From NCBI GenBank assembly GCA_030604325.1, contig JAUVWC010000016.1:1-10214 (forward strand): a stretch of DNA of 10,214 bases. The letters are read 5' to 3'. This document shows, in pieces, positions 1 through 7,298 of the stretch. The translations under genes were made by a program, and so were the position numbers. Below the pieces are notes generated by a model that did not search any database, was not told the DNA's origin, and was given only the letters and a program-made list of their open reading frames with translations. Every line of letters starts with the position of its first letter. Position 1 is the first letter of the stretch. The DNA comes from Candidatus Zixiibacteriota bacterium. Its GTDB lineage: Bacteria > Blakebacterota > Blakebacteria > Blakebacterales > Blakebacteraceae.

Positions 1-159
1 AATCAAACGCATCCTCTTAACCGTACACAGGCCGATTTGCTTGCATTACTAGACCGTCTTGAATACCCTGCGGTAAACATTTCTTGTTCGATATCGTTTC
101 CCTTGCGAACATTCTTGACGGGACGGACACTTTTTCAAACGAACAGGCGGCCGCATCTT

Positions 160-777
160 ATGAAGCCCCTCTCCCAAACCTTACTTGCAGCTACTCTGTT
201 GATCTCAGTGCCCCTCACCGCCCGCGCCCAGCAGACGGCCGAAGCCAAGGTCCCGGTGAGGACACCGCTCATCTCTCTCACCCTTTCCCATGCGGGCCCT
301 CTCACCCTTGCCGCGGCAACCCCGGCCCGTCCGGCACTTAGGGAAGTGCTACCAGGTTATGGACATCCGTCGGTAGCTATGAAACAATACGGCTACCGCC
401 GCCTGGACTGGGAACTGGGCCGTGCCTGGTTGGGAACACTAATCGGCTTCACCTACGCTTACATTGGGGACCTGATCATCCACTACGAGACCGACTTCAG
501 CAAGGGATACTACCTGCTGGATGAGAAGAACAACGGAGATAACGTTTACAACGTGCTGCTCTACTGCGGGATCCCACCCTATTTCGCCATGCGGGGCATC
601 AGGTCGGTAAGTATCATGAGAAAAAATAGCTTAGGCAGCTATTTATCAGGGCTCGTCGGCAGCGTACTAGGTCTTATCTACTGGACCAATACAGGTGAGA
701 AGCGCTCCATAGCAGGCTTTGCCGCTTTCACCGGACTGACGACCCTCTGCGCGCACATAGGATATAGTATTTTTTAA
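160..777 (+). CDS. Hypothetical secreted or membrane protein, 205 aa
   Basis: I do not recognise this protein. The frame is open from 37, but I prefer the ATG at 160. It has an AGGCGG-like ribosome binding site at 145-150, and translation from it begins with a classic signal peptide: a Lys, a hydrophobic core, then an ARA cleavage site before QQ at about residue 23. The mature part has an Ala/Pro/Thr-rich stretch to about residue 60. After it come four hydrophobic segments (about 91-108, 131-147, 161-175 and 183-204), several of them Gly-rich, so it is probably a small integral membrane protein. It is the only gene on the plus strand and converges on tRNA-Pro with no spacing. Its last third looks more AT-rich than the neighbouring genes. 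No function is proposed. Confidence 0.7.
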   Translation: MKPLSQTLLAATLLISVPLTARAQQTAEAKVPVRTPLISLTLSHAGPLTLAAATPARPALREVLPGYGHPSVAMKQYGYRRLDWELGRAWLGTLIGFTYAYIGDLIIHYETDFSKGYYLLDEKNNGDNVYNVLLYCGIPPYFAMRGIRSVSIMRKNSLGSYLSGLVGSVLGLIYWTNTGEKRSIAGFAAFTGLTTLCAHIGYSIF

Positions 778-854
778 TGGTCGGGGCGGCCGGATTTGAA
801 CCGGCGACCCCCTGCTCCCAAAGCAGGTGCGCTACCGGACTGCGCCACGCCCCG
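778..854 (-). tRNA. tRNA-Pro (anticodon UGG), CCA encoded
   Basis: The minus strand folds into a complete 77-nt cloverleaf. It has a 7-bp acceptor stem CGGGGCG/CGCCCCG, a 4-bp D stem GCGC, a 5-bp anticodon stem CCTGC/GCAGG with loop TTTGGGA, a 5-nt variable loop, a 5-bp T stem GCCGG/CCGGC with loop TTCAAAT, discriminator A and a genomically encoded CCA. The anticodon TGG lies at 818-820 and reads proline codons CCN, chiefly CCA/CCG. The gene is 40 nt downstream of rdgB on the same strand. I see no convincing promoter in that gap, so it may be processed from the rdgB transcript. No hairpin-plus-T-run terminator follows the CCA. Confidence 0.97.
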
Positions 855-894
855 AATACTTCAAAACGAACGACAAATATGGTTAAAAGCGCCG

Positions 895-1500
895 TCAGTC
901 AAAAGCCTCCCGGTGTTTGGCGAGAGCCAGAAACGCCTTCGCCCGGTGAGAGTTGCGTCGTTTGTAGGCTTCTCCCAGCTCGGCCACGGTAGCATCTTCG
1001 TCCGGAATAATGAAAAGCGGATCGTAGCCGAACCCGTGACTGCCGCAGGGTCGTAATCCTATCCTACCCCGCCACTGCCCATTGCAGGTGATTTCATCCT
1101 CTCCTGGCGGTGCCTGAGGTAGGACAAGTACTGCTGCACATACGAACCTGGCACCTCGTTCACCCTCCGGAACACCCTCCAGCATCGACAGCAGCAGAAG
1201 GTTGTTCTCCTCGTCTGTGGCATTCTCACCGGCGAAGCGGGAGCTCATGATTCCCGGAGCTCCCTGAAGTGCATCGACCTCCAGACCGGAGTCATCGGAA
1301 ATAGCCGCCAGTCCCGTGGCCCTGGCCGCTGCCCACGCCTTCTTCAGGGCGTTGGCGGTATATGTATCTCCATCCTCAGTCACATCCACCTCTATATCCA
1401 GCTCGGCCAGAGATGTGATTTCCACCGGCACCTCATCAAGAATTTGCCGTATCTCGTCCATCTTGTGGGCATTTCTTGTCGCCAGAACGACTTTTATCAA
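895..1500 (-). CDS. rdgB: RdgB/HAM1-type dITP/XTP pyrophosphatase
   Basis: Hydrolyses non-canonical purine nucleoside triphosphates (dITP, XTP, ITP) to monophosphate and pyrophosphate, keeping deaminated bases out of DNA and RNA; a cytosolic homodimer in the family. The 201-aa length is typical. Visible family motifs are ATRNxxK at 7-13, a conserved acidic patch TEDGDTY at 41-47, DDSGLEVDAL at 69-78 (catalytic Asp), GAPG, SSRFAGENATD at 86-96, GFGYDPLF at 156-163, TVAEL at 171-175 and the C-terminal SHR at 184-186. The start is TTG. The next in-frame Met, residue 14, would remove the nucleotide-binding ATRN loop. An AGGGGAG ribosome binding site at 1510-1516 sits 9 nt upstream. The gene begins 20 nt after the membrane-protein stop, so the two are probably co-transcribed. 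Confidence 0.95.
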   Translation of the reverse strand: MIKVVLATRNAHKMDEIRQILDEVPVEITSLAELDIEVDVTEDGDTYTANALKKAWAAARATGLAAISDDSGLEVDALQGAPGIMSSRFAGENATDEENNLLLLSMLEGVPEGERGARFVCAAVLVLPQAPPGEDEITCNGQWRGRIGLRPCGSHGFGYDPLFIIPDEDATVAELGEAYKRRNSHRAKAFLALAKHREAFD

Positions 1501-1509
1501 ATCACCGGG

Positions 1510-1516
1510 CTCCCCT
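1510..1516 (-). promoter_or_regulatory. Ribosome binding site fixing the TTG start of rdgB
   Basis: Minus-strand AGGGGAG lies 9 nt upstream of the TTG at 1498-1500, in the short gap after the membrane-protein stop. It supports a TTG start that keeps the essential N-terminal ATRN motif. Confidence 0.6.
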
Positions 1517-1520
1517 GTAA

Positions 1521-2741
1521 TTACTCCGATCCAGCAGTTTCCCCTCCGGAGGTATCGTCAGCCGGTTCCTTGTCGGAGGTTATCTCTTCCGTTTCCTCCG
1601 TAACCACCGGTTCATCGGTCTCGGGCGGCAGTTGCTCTTCCAGCTCATCGACTTCATCCGTCCACTCCAACAGCATCTCTCCATCTTTGAGACGACGAAG
1701 TGCCAGATATGAAGCGGTGAAGCCGCTGGTCAGGCTGCTGAGGGCATAAGCGGTTATCAATCCCAACACGACAAGCATTGAAATTCCACCGAGGAACGCC
1801 CCCACCGCCGCCATACCGGTAGGAAGCTCCGCCAACGCGGGATTGAGACCGATTGAGGGAAACAGCGCGGCTAACGGGCCGGGCCAGAACCAGGAGGGGA
1901 GATCGGTAAGCAGTGTGCACTCCGGCGGGAGGTAGACTCTCACACCGGTGGCAATATCGGAAAAGGTGGGGCCCAGAACGCCTCCGACAACGGCGGCCAC
2001 AAGCGCCACCGCACCCAAGCTTATAACCGCCAGCAGATAGGTGCCCACTGTCGTGGTTACGACTACGACCGCTGTGTACCCCCCGGTGAGCCACGGTAGA
2101 GACCAGAGCATGCTGAACATCTGGATGGCCCCCTCCAGCCCATCCTCACCGGTGGTGCCAATTACAGCCGGTGTGTAGAGCAGGGAGAGGAGCAACACTA
2201 CCAGGACATAGACACCCAGAAATGCGGCTAAGAAGGCTGGTATAGCCGAGATCCCCAGCAGGATCGGCCCGACGGTGGGGATAGTGGAGATCCACCCCAG
2301 AACCCAGAGGGCGACGCACACGAACGCAAACAGGACCGCTAGGATCAGCGGGGTGCTCACCGTCGAACGGCCATGTTCGAGGGCGTACCTCCACGCGTCA
2401 CTGCCACCGTAGAAATCATCCCCCTTCAGCTGGCGATAGGTGATCTTGGCGAGACCAGTGGCGCCGATCATGACGATCAGCACCCCCGCAACTAGCCCGA
2501 TCCACCAGAGCAGTTCCGGGATCAGGCCCATCTCAACCATCGGCTTAAGGGGGAAGAAGTGGTACACCTGCCAGGTCGTGACCGGAGAGGTTCCTGCAAT
2601 CATATGGGCGGTATAGGCCAGTAACAGGTAGGCGATGTAACCGCAGACTATCGCCTTGAACGCCACCCATATCTTCTTTCCACTCGCCCCGAGACGAGGC
2701 GCCTTCCACGGATCCAGAACGGAGTAGGTCAGCTCGCTCAT
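1521..2741 (-). CDS. Unrecognised multi-pass membrane protein with acidic C-terminal tail, 406 aa
   Basis: I cannot assign a family. The ATG start has a strong AAGGAGT ribosome binding site 6 nt upstream (2748-2754). There is no cleavable signal peptide. Hydrophobic segments lie at about 24-48, 73-98, 131-152, 158-190 (long, possibly two helices), 222-255 (long, possibly two) and 319-345. Between the last two is a Pro/Trp-rich stretch (about 270-300), possibly extracytoplasmic or re-entrant. The final 45 residues form a soluble, strongly acidic tail of Glu, Asp, Thr and Pro ending in GGETAGSE. A Lys/Arg-rich LALRRLKDG motif follows the last helix, which suggests the tail is cytoplasmic. The gene lies between rsmA and rdgB after a 143-nt gap and may start a second transcription unit. 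Permease-like or membrane-organising roles are both possible; nothing in the sequence decides. Confidence 0.85.
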   Translation of the reverse strand: MSELTYSVLDPWKAPRLGASGKKIWVAFKAIVCGYIAYLLLAYTAHMIAGTSPVTTWQVYHFFPLKPMVEMGLIPELLWWIGLVAGVLIVMIGATGLAKITYRQLKGDDFYGGSDAWRYALEHGRSTVSTPLILAVLFAFVCVALWVLGWISTIPTVGPILLGISAIPAFLAAFLGVYVLVVLLLSLLYTPAVIGTTGEDGLEGAIQMFSMLWSLPWLTGGYTAVVVVTTTVGTYLLAVISLGAVALVAAVVGGVLGPTFSDIATGVRVYLPPECTLLTDLPSWFWPGPLAALFPSIGLNPALAELPTGMAAVGAFLGGISMLVVLGLITAYALSSLTSGFTASYLALRRLKDGEMLLEWTDEVDELEEQLPPETDEPVVTEETEEITSDKEPADDTSGGETAGSE

Positions 2742-2768
2742 ATGGTTACTCCTTCCCTTCCGTAGTTA

Positions 2769-2817
2769 CTAGTGTCACGAGTCATAAATCCATCGTAATT
2801 CATCCTCCGGATACTAG
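2769..2817. repeat. Short copy of the palindromic element arm (49 bp) in the rsmA-membrane gene gap
   Basis: From 2769 the plus strand matches the outer arm of the 8747-8909 palindrome, read from 8910 on the minus strand, at 35 of 41 positions. The shared core is CTAGTGTC-CGAGTCA-AAATC, followed by AATTCATCCTCCG. Unlike the full element it has no second long arm here. Instead it ends at 2810-2817 in GATACTAG, which pairs with the opening CTAGTGTC (8 bp with one G-T pair). It may be a shortened or decayed family member. It lies upstream of the membrane gene, outside any coding sequence. Confidence 0.65.
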
Positions 2818-2823
2818 GTTTGC

Positions 2824-2852
2824 ACCCATCCGATGATTCTGGACGGTGTCAA
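2824..2852 (-). promoter_or_regulatory. Possible weak promoter for the membrane gene and rdgB
   Basis: A perfect TTGACA hexamer is present on the minus strand at 2847-2852. The hexamer 17 nt downstream (2824-2829, ATGGGT) is a poor -10 match. It lies in the only sizeable intergenic gap of the gene run, just after the terminator-like hairpin, which is where an internal promoter would be expected. The evidence is weak. Confidence 0.2.
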
Positions 2853-2855
2853 ACA

Positions 2856-2874
2856 CGTCTCCGATGCGGAAACG
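2856..2874 (-). terminator. Terminator-like hairpin after rsmA
   Basis: Eleven nucleotides past the rsmA stop, the minus strand reads CGTTTCCG-CAT-CGGAGACG, an 8-bp stem with one G-U pair and a 3-nt loop. Only TGTTTG follows, not a long T-run, so termination may be partial or the hairpin may instead stabilise the upstream mRNA 3' end. Confidence 0.45.
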
Positions 2875-2884
2875 GGATAATTTA

Positions 2885-3712
2885 TCATACATCAACCGGC
2901 CCGGGGAGCACACGTGCCAGTGTAACAAACTCCTCCGGACTCAAGGTTTCCGCACGGCGCCGCAGGTCGATCCCTACCTCATCAGCCCGCTCCCGAAGTT
3001 CTCCTGTACTGAGATGGGAGAGCCCGGCCACAAGGCTGTTGCGCAGCATTTTGCGGCGCTGGGTAAAAGCCGCCTTGACGACGGCCGCCACCCATGTCGA
3101 GCTGGGGCCACCAGGCGTATCCACTCCGCCGAGGGGAGTGCGGCGCATACCTATCCGGACCACAGCCGATTCAACCCGGGGCGGAGGCTTGAAGGCGCCT
3201 CTTCCCAGCGTGAAGAGAAGCTTCGGGCTGGCATAGAGAGCCGTCAGGACAGTTATGACACCATACGTTTTGCTGCCGGGATTGGCCACAAGCCGCTCGG
3301 CCACTTCCCGCTGCATCATGAGAACGGCCCGCTCGAGGATGGCTCGTGCCTCCAGACAGGCAAAGAGAACAGGACTGGTGATCTGGTAAGGCAGGTTCCC
3401 CACCACCAAGAATCCCCGCTCGGGAAGAGGGGCCACCCACTCCGACAGCGGCCGTTCCAGGATATCCCCATGGTGCACAGTCGCTTCCGAGAGCTGCGGG
3501 TCGGTCTGCAACCCGGCGGCCAGCCCCCTGTCCAGCTCCACCGCCACCAGCCGCTCTGCCAGCTCGGCCAGCAGATACGTCAGCGCACCCCGGCCAGGAC
3601 CGATCTCAAGTACGGTCCATCCCTGCGGCTCGAGTGCATCAATGATCCTCTTGATAACCGCACGGTCGTGCAGGAAGTGCTGCCCCAGCGGTGGTGCCGT
3701 CCCCCGGCCCAC
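2885..3712 (-). CDS. rsmA: 16S rRNA (adenine-N6,N6) dimethyltransferase RsmA/KsgA
   Basis: Transfers four methyl groups from S-adenosylmethionine to two adjacent adenines near the 3' end of 16S rRNA during late 30S assembly. The 275-aa length is normal. Motifs appear in order: GQHFL at 10-14, the SAM-binding EIGPGRGALT at 36-45, VELDR at 58-62, GDIL at 82-85, the catalytic motif IV NLPY at 106-109, MMQREVAERL at 132-141, the FKPPPRVES block around 174-182, and FTQRRKMLRN at 216-225 in the C-terminal helical domain. The start is a GTG 3 nt after the tatD stop with only a weak ribosome binding site, which suggests translational coupling. A terminator-like hairpin follows the gene. Confidence 0.96.
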   Translation of the reverse strand: MGRGTAPPLGQHFLHDRAVIKRIIDALEPQGWTVLEIGPGRGALTYLLAELAERLVAVELDRGLAAGLQTDPQLSEATVHHGDILERPLSEWVAPLPERGFLVVGNLPYQITSPVLFACLEARAILERAVLMMQREVAERLVANPGSKTYGVITVLTALYASPKLLFTLGRGAFKPPPRVESAVVRIGMRRTPLGGVDTPGGPSSTWVAAVVKAAFTQRRKMLRNSLVAGLSHLSTGELRERADEVGIDLRRRAETLSPEEFVTLARVLPGPVDV

Positions 3713-3715
3713 TGC

Positions 3716-4525
3716 TCAATCGCCCGATGCCACCCCGGGGCCGAGATCGGCCTGGGGGATACCCAGCACGCGACAGGCGTTCCTGGTGGTGCGTTCGGCC
3801 AGCTCTTCCACGCTGATACCCAGCGCCCGTGCTATCGCTCGAGCCGTGTGGAGGATGAATGCGGGTTCGTTTCGCTTACCACGGTGCGGCACCGGGCTTA
3901 GAAATGGGCTGTCGGTCTCCAGGAGCACGTGGTCGATGTCCCAAGAACGCACCATATCGGCCATGTCGCTCGTGGGGAAGGTGAAGATGCCCCCCAGACC
4001 TAGAAAATGGCCCTGGCTGACGGCCCACCGGCCAAACGCCTCATCTCCGACGAAGCAGTGGAGGATGGCCTTAACACCAGCACCGAATTCTTCCAGTGCT
4101 TCTCGCAGCTCGCTGCCGGTACCCCGGCTGTGCAGGACGATCGGCAATCCGCTCATCCGTGCCAGCTCGAAATGGGCCTTGAGGCTTACCCGCTGGGCTT
4201 CCTCGGTGCCGCGGCCCCGGTAGAAATCGAGGCCGGTCTCCCCGATGGCCACCACTTTCGGGTGCCCCATAAGCGAGCGCAGCTGGGATAGTCCCTGCTC
4301 CCGATCTGCAGCAAGGTCTTCAATGTTGTGGGGATGGAAGCCGACGGCTGCCCAGCACTGCTCATGCTCATCGGCGAGGCCTACGCAAATCCTGCTTGTC
4401 TCGGCGTTGGTGCCGAGGTTCAGAATAGCCCCGACTCCCGCCTCGGCGGCCCTTCGCAACACCTGTTCCCGGTCTGTCTCGAAATCGGGCCAGAAGAGGT
4501 GAGCGTGCGTATCGACGAAAATCAA
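3716..4525 (-). CDS. tatD: TatD family metal-dependent hydrolase / 3'-5' deoxyribonuclease
   Basis: A metal-dependent TIM-barrel hydrolase of the amidohydrolase superfamily. Characterised members are 3'-5' exonucleases acting in DNA repair or quality control. The 269-aa length is typical. Metal ligands are in the expected places: DTHAH (H7, H9), GFHPH at 62-66, GETGLDF with E96, the LHSR histidine H132, HCFVG with H156, and the closing ETDSP with D205. The start is TTG and overlaps the metG stop as TTGA, so translation is probably coupled to metG. No internal Met allows the DTHAH motif to be kept. Its place between metG and rsmA is a widespread arrangement. Confidence 0.94.
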   Translation of the reverse strand: MIFVDTHAHLFWPDFETDREQVLRRAAEAGVGAILNLGTNAETSRICVGLADEHEQCWAAVGFHPHNIEDLAADREQGLSQLRSLMGHPKVVAIGETGLDFYRGRGTEEAQRVSLKAHFELARMSGLPIVLHSRGTGSELREALEEFGAGVKAILHCFVGDEAFGRWAVSQGHFLGLGGIFTFPTSDMADMVRSWDIDHVLLETDSPFLSPVPHRGKRNEPAFILHTARAIARALGISVEELAERTTRNACRVLGIPQADLGPGVASGD

Positions 4526-6105
4526 TCCTGAAGGTCCTCTGGCAGCTCCGCGCGTGGGAAAAGGCTGTCACCGCCCGGGACGGAACCACCCGCTGCGAGA
4601 ACCCCCCAGGCTGTGAGCGACTCGTAATCACCGCCCGCCTCCTCAAGAGTGATCCCGAGCTGTGCCAGGAGTTCTGTCATCTTGGCCGGCATGACCGGAC
4701 TCAGGAGTACACCTGCCAGCCGGAGAGATTCGGCCGCCGTGTAAAGGGTGGCGTCGAGGAGGTTCCCCTTCTGCTCATCCTTGGCGAGCTGCCACGGTTC
4801 GCGCGACTCCAGATAGCGGTTAGTGGCCCTCACCAGCTCCATCACCTCATCCACCGCACGGCTGACCTCCAACGCACCTATCGCGTCAGGCACGCTCTCC
4901 TTCACCCTCGTGGCCACCTCTTTCATCTCCGCCTCGGGCGCCTCGTCCAGCCCGTCGGGCGGGTTCAGCAAACCGCCCCTGTAGCGCTGTACCATCTTGG
5001 TAACCCGGCTGAGGGCATTACCGAGGTCGTTGGCCAGATCGCTGTTGTAGCGTCGCACCAGGTCCACTTCGCTGAACGAGCGATCCTGGCCCAATGTCAT
5101 ATCCTTCATCAGGAAGTAGCGGAAAGCGTCTACCCCGTACTGCTGGGCCAGATCGAGGGGTCGGACCACATTTCCACGGCTCTTGGACATCTTCTCCTCC
5201 TCCACCAACCACCAGCCGTGTGCCGCTATCCGTTTCGGCAGCGGAAGATCCGCCGCCTTCAACATCGTCGGCCAGTAGACACAATGCGTAGTGACGATGT
5301 CTTTGCCAATCAAGTGTAGATCGGCCGGCCACCAGTTTTCCTCCCCACCCGGTCCGGCAGTTTCAGCGACCGCGCTCACATAGTTGAGCAGAGCGTCAAA
5401 CCAGACGTAGGTCACGTATTTGGAATCGAAAGGAAGGGGGATTCCCCACTCCAGGCGGCTCTTCGGCCTGCTGATGCACAGATCCGCCAGTCCCTGACGC
5501 AAAAAACCCAGCACCTCGTTCTTACGGGTCACGGGGAAGATGAAATCGGGATTCGCCTCTATATGTTCGACGAGCCACTCACGGTACGATCCCATCTTGA
5601 AGAAGTAATTCTCTTCCTCGAGCTCGATGACCGGTCTTCCACACTCGGGGCAGTTCCCCTCCACCAGGTCCTTCTCGGTCCAGAAGCGCTCATCGGGGAT
5701 GCAGTACCATCCCTGGTAGGGCGACGAGTAGATTTCTCCCGCCTCCCATAATCTCTGCAGTATTTCCTGTACATAGGCGATATGGTCATCATCGGTAGTG
5801 CGGATAAATCGATCGTAACGGATGCCCAACCGTTCCCACAGTTCCATGAAGTTTCCCACCATGCTGTCGCAGTACGCCTTGGGTCCCATGCCGGCAGTAT
5901 CGGCCGCCTGCTGAATCTTCAGCCCGTGCTCATCGGTACCGGTCAGGAAATAGGCCGGTTTACCGAACAGGCGGTGGTAACGGGTAAGTACATCCGCCAG
6001 GATGGTCGTATAGGCATGCCCGATATGCGGGATGCCGTTGACGTAATAGATGGGCGTCGTGACGTAGAAACGATCAGCTGTAGTTATTTTCACTGAACTT
6101 GCCAA
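4522..6105 (-). CDS. metG: Methionyl-tRNA synthetase
   Basis: Class I aminoacyl-tRNA synthetase that charges initiator and elongator tRNA-Met in the cytosol. The Rossmann fold carries PHIGHAY (HIGH at 27-30) and KMSKS at 305-309, with the TGTDEHG block at 55-61 and the YVWFDALLNY segment at 223-232 in between. The connective region has three cysteines (C135, C152, C155), fewer than a full four-Cys zinc knuckle, as in some short MetRS forms. The anticodon-binding helical domain follows, but at 527 aa there is no C-terminal EMAPII/Trbp111-like tRNA-binding domain. The start is uncertain: TTG at 6105 gives the longest frame and GTG at 6093 is an alternative; neither has a strong ribosome binding site. 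It begins 20 nt after the holB stop. Confidence 0.96.
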   Translation of the reverse strand: MASSVKITTADRFYVTTPIYYVNGIPHIGHAYTTILADVLTRYHRLFGKPAYFLTGTDEHGLKIQQAADTAGMGPKAYCDSMVGNFMELWERLGIRYDRFIRTTDDDHIAYVQEILQRLWEAGEIYSSPYQGWYCIPDERFWTEKDLVEGNCPECGRPVIELEEENYFFKMGSYREWLVEHIEANPDFIFPVTRKNEVLGFLRQGLADLCISRPKSRLEWGIPLPFDSKYVTYVWFDALLNYVSAVAETAGPGGEENWWPADLHLIGKDIVTTHCVYWPTMLKAADLPLPKRIAAHGWWLVEEEKMSKSRGNVVRPLDLAQQYGVDAFRYFLMKDMTLGQDRSFSEVDLVRRYNSDLANDLGNALSRVTKMVQRYRGGLLNPPDGLDEAPEAEMKEVATRVKESVPDAIGALEVSRAVDEVMELVRATNRYLESREPWQLAKDEQKGNLLDATLYTAAESLRLAGVLLSPVMPAKMTELLAQLGITLEEAGGDYESLTAWGVLAAGGSVPGGDSLFPRAELPEDLQD

Positions 6106-6125
6106 TAGCGATTGTCTGGTAGTCT

Positions 6126-7298
6126 CTATCCACCAAGTGGTGTCAGTGCCTCGAACAACGTTGCGTAAATCAAGGCCAGATTGATATTGCTGTCAACCTC
6201 ACCACAGGCTTCTGCGGCAGCCATCAGAGCCCCGAGACCCGCGCCGTCGGGGGCGTGTCGGCCCACCCGCTGCAGCAGGTCGGCCCTATCCGGGTTGAGC
6301 AGGGATGGCTCGTCTCCGCTCTGGATAACGGCCACATCACGCATCAAGCTGAGCAGTTCCTCGAGTGTGTTGCGAGCCTCGGTCCGCATTCCCCCGGCGC
6401 TCTTGAAGGTGTATCCGGCCGCCCAGGCCAGTGCCTCACGCCGTTGTCCATCCACTGCCCATGAGAGTAGCTGGAGGGCCTCCTCACGACCGGGCACGCC
6501 CCCCTCCGCGATGCTGATAGCCCTCTTCAGGCTCCCCCGGGCCAGGATGGCCACATTCATCTCATCCCCTGAGGCGATCCCCCGCTCCTGTAGATAGGAG
6601 ACAATGACGTCGGAGGGCAGTGGTCCGAAACCAACCACGCGGCAGCGGGAGCGTACGGTCGGCAGCAGCGCATTCGGCCGGTGTGTTGTCAGGACGAACA
6701 GGGTGTGCGGAGGTGGCTCTTCCAACGATTTCAGAAGCGCATTCTGGGCCTCTTCTGTCATCCGCTCCGATTGGCATAATATCACCACCCGCTTACCACC
6801 CTCCACCGGAGCATAGGCAAGCTGGCGGACAATCTCCCGGATGTCAGCAATCCCGATGGAGAGACCGCCGCTGGTGATCTCCGGATCCCGGTAGGGATTA
6901 TCAGCCTTGAAGGCCAGCGCCTCCGTCGGATCGGCGGGCTCACCTTCCTTCGGGGGGCGCGGGCGGGGCAGCGGCATGCGGACCAGCACATCGGGGTGGC
7001 GGTAGCGCTCGAGTCTGGTGCAGGCCGAACAGATGGCGCATCCTCCCAGGACGACCTCGCCCGAGGTAGGCGGACAGGATTCAGTCGCCTCCGAGCCGGC
7101 TTCCACGAACAGGTCGGAGCCGGGTTGTGCGGTCCCACCTGTGCAGTTGAGCGCCCGGGCCAGTGCCAGAGCCGCCTCCTCCTTGCCGACACCGTGCGGG
7201 CCGATGAAGAGATAGGCAGGGGGTAGCTCACGGCTCGCAAGAGCCCGTTCCAGTAATGCACGCGCCCTGCTTTGATCCAGCAACGGCCCTGCACTCAC
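6126..7298 (-). CDS. holB: DNA polymerase III clamp-loader subunit delta'
   Basis: The AAA+ delta' subunit of the clamp loader, which helps open and place the beta clamp on primed DNA. A GTG at 7298 is chosen because GGGAGG lies 6 nt upstream and the start overlaps the envC stop as GTGA; a TTG at 7316 in the same frame would add 6 residues. In the resulting 390 aa, the P-loop GPHGVGK (33-39) is followed by Glu instead of Ser/Thr, and the Walker B region (VVILCQSERM, 171-180) lacks its acidic pair, so ATP hydrolysis is unlikely, as expected for delta'. A Cys cluster (C75, C87, C90, C93) forms a probable zinc module. About 45 residues rich in Pro and charge separate it from IADIREI. NALLKSLEEPP at 186-196 and the SRC motif at 217-219 are present. 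Confidence 0.93.
   Translation of the reverse strand: MSAGPLLDQSRARALLERALASRELPPAYLFIGPHGVGKEEAALALARALNCTGGTAQPGSDLFVEAGSEATESCPPTSGEVVLGGCAICSACTRLERYRHPDVLVRMPLPRPRPPKEGEPADPTEALAFKADNPYRDPEITSGGLSIGIADIREIVRQLAYAPVEGGKRVVILCQSERMTEEAQNALLKSLEEPPPHTLFVLTTHRPNALLPTVRSRCRVVGFGPLPSDVIVSYLQERGIASGDEMNVAILARGSLKRAISIAEGGVPGREEALQLLSWAVDGQRREALAWAAGYTFKSAGGMRTEARNTLEELLSLMRDVAVIQSGDEPSLLNPDRADLLQRVGRHAPDGAGLGALMAAAEACGEVDSNINLALIYATLFEALTPLGG

Noticed and set aside
37..159. N-terminal extension of the plus-strand hypothetical gene to the ATG at 37
   Set aside because: The ATG at 160 is followed by a clean signal peptide and preceded by a purine-rich ribosome binding site; the extension would bury the signal peptide internally.
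1..159. Sigma-70 promoter for the hypothetical gene (TTGACG at 115-120)
   Set aside because: No acceptable -10 hexamer at 16-18 nt spacing, and too close to the ribosome binding site for a confident call.
778..854. tRNA-Pro as an integration (att) site for a mobile island
   Set aside because: No integrase, no repeat of the tRNA 3' end elsewhere in the window, and only one small gene lies beyond it.
2846..3901. 351-codon plus-strand open frame antisense to rsmA and tatD
   Set aside because: It lies opposite two genes with full motif sets, has no recognisable domain, and its composition is that of a reverse-complement shadow in GC-rich DNA.
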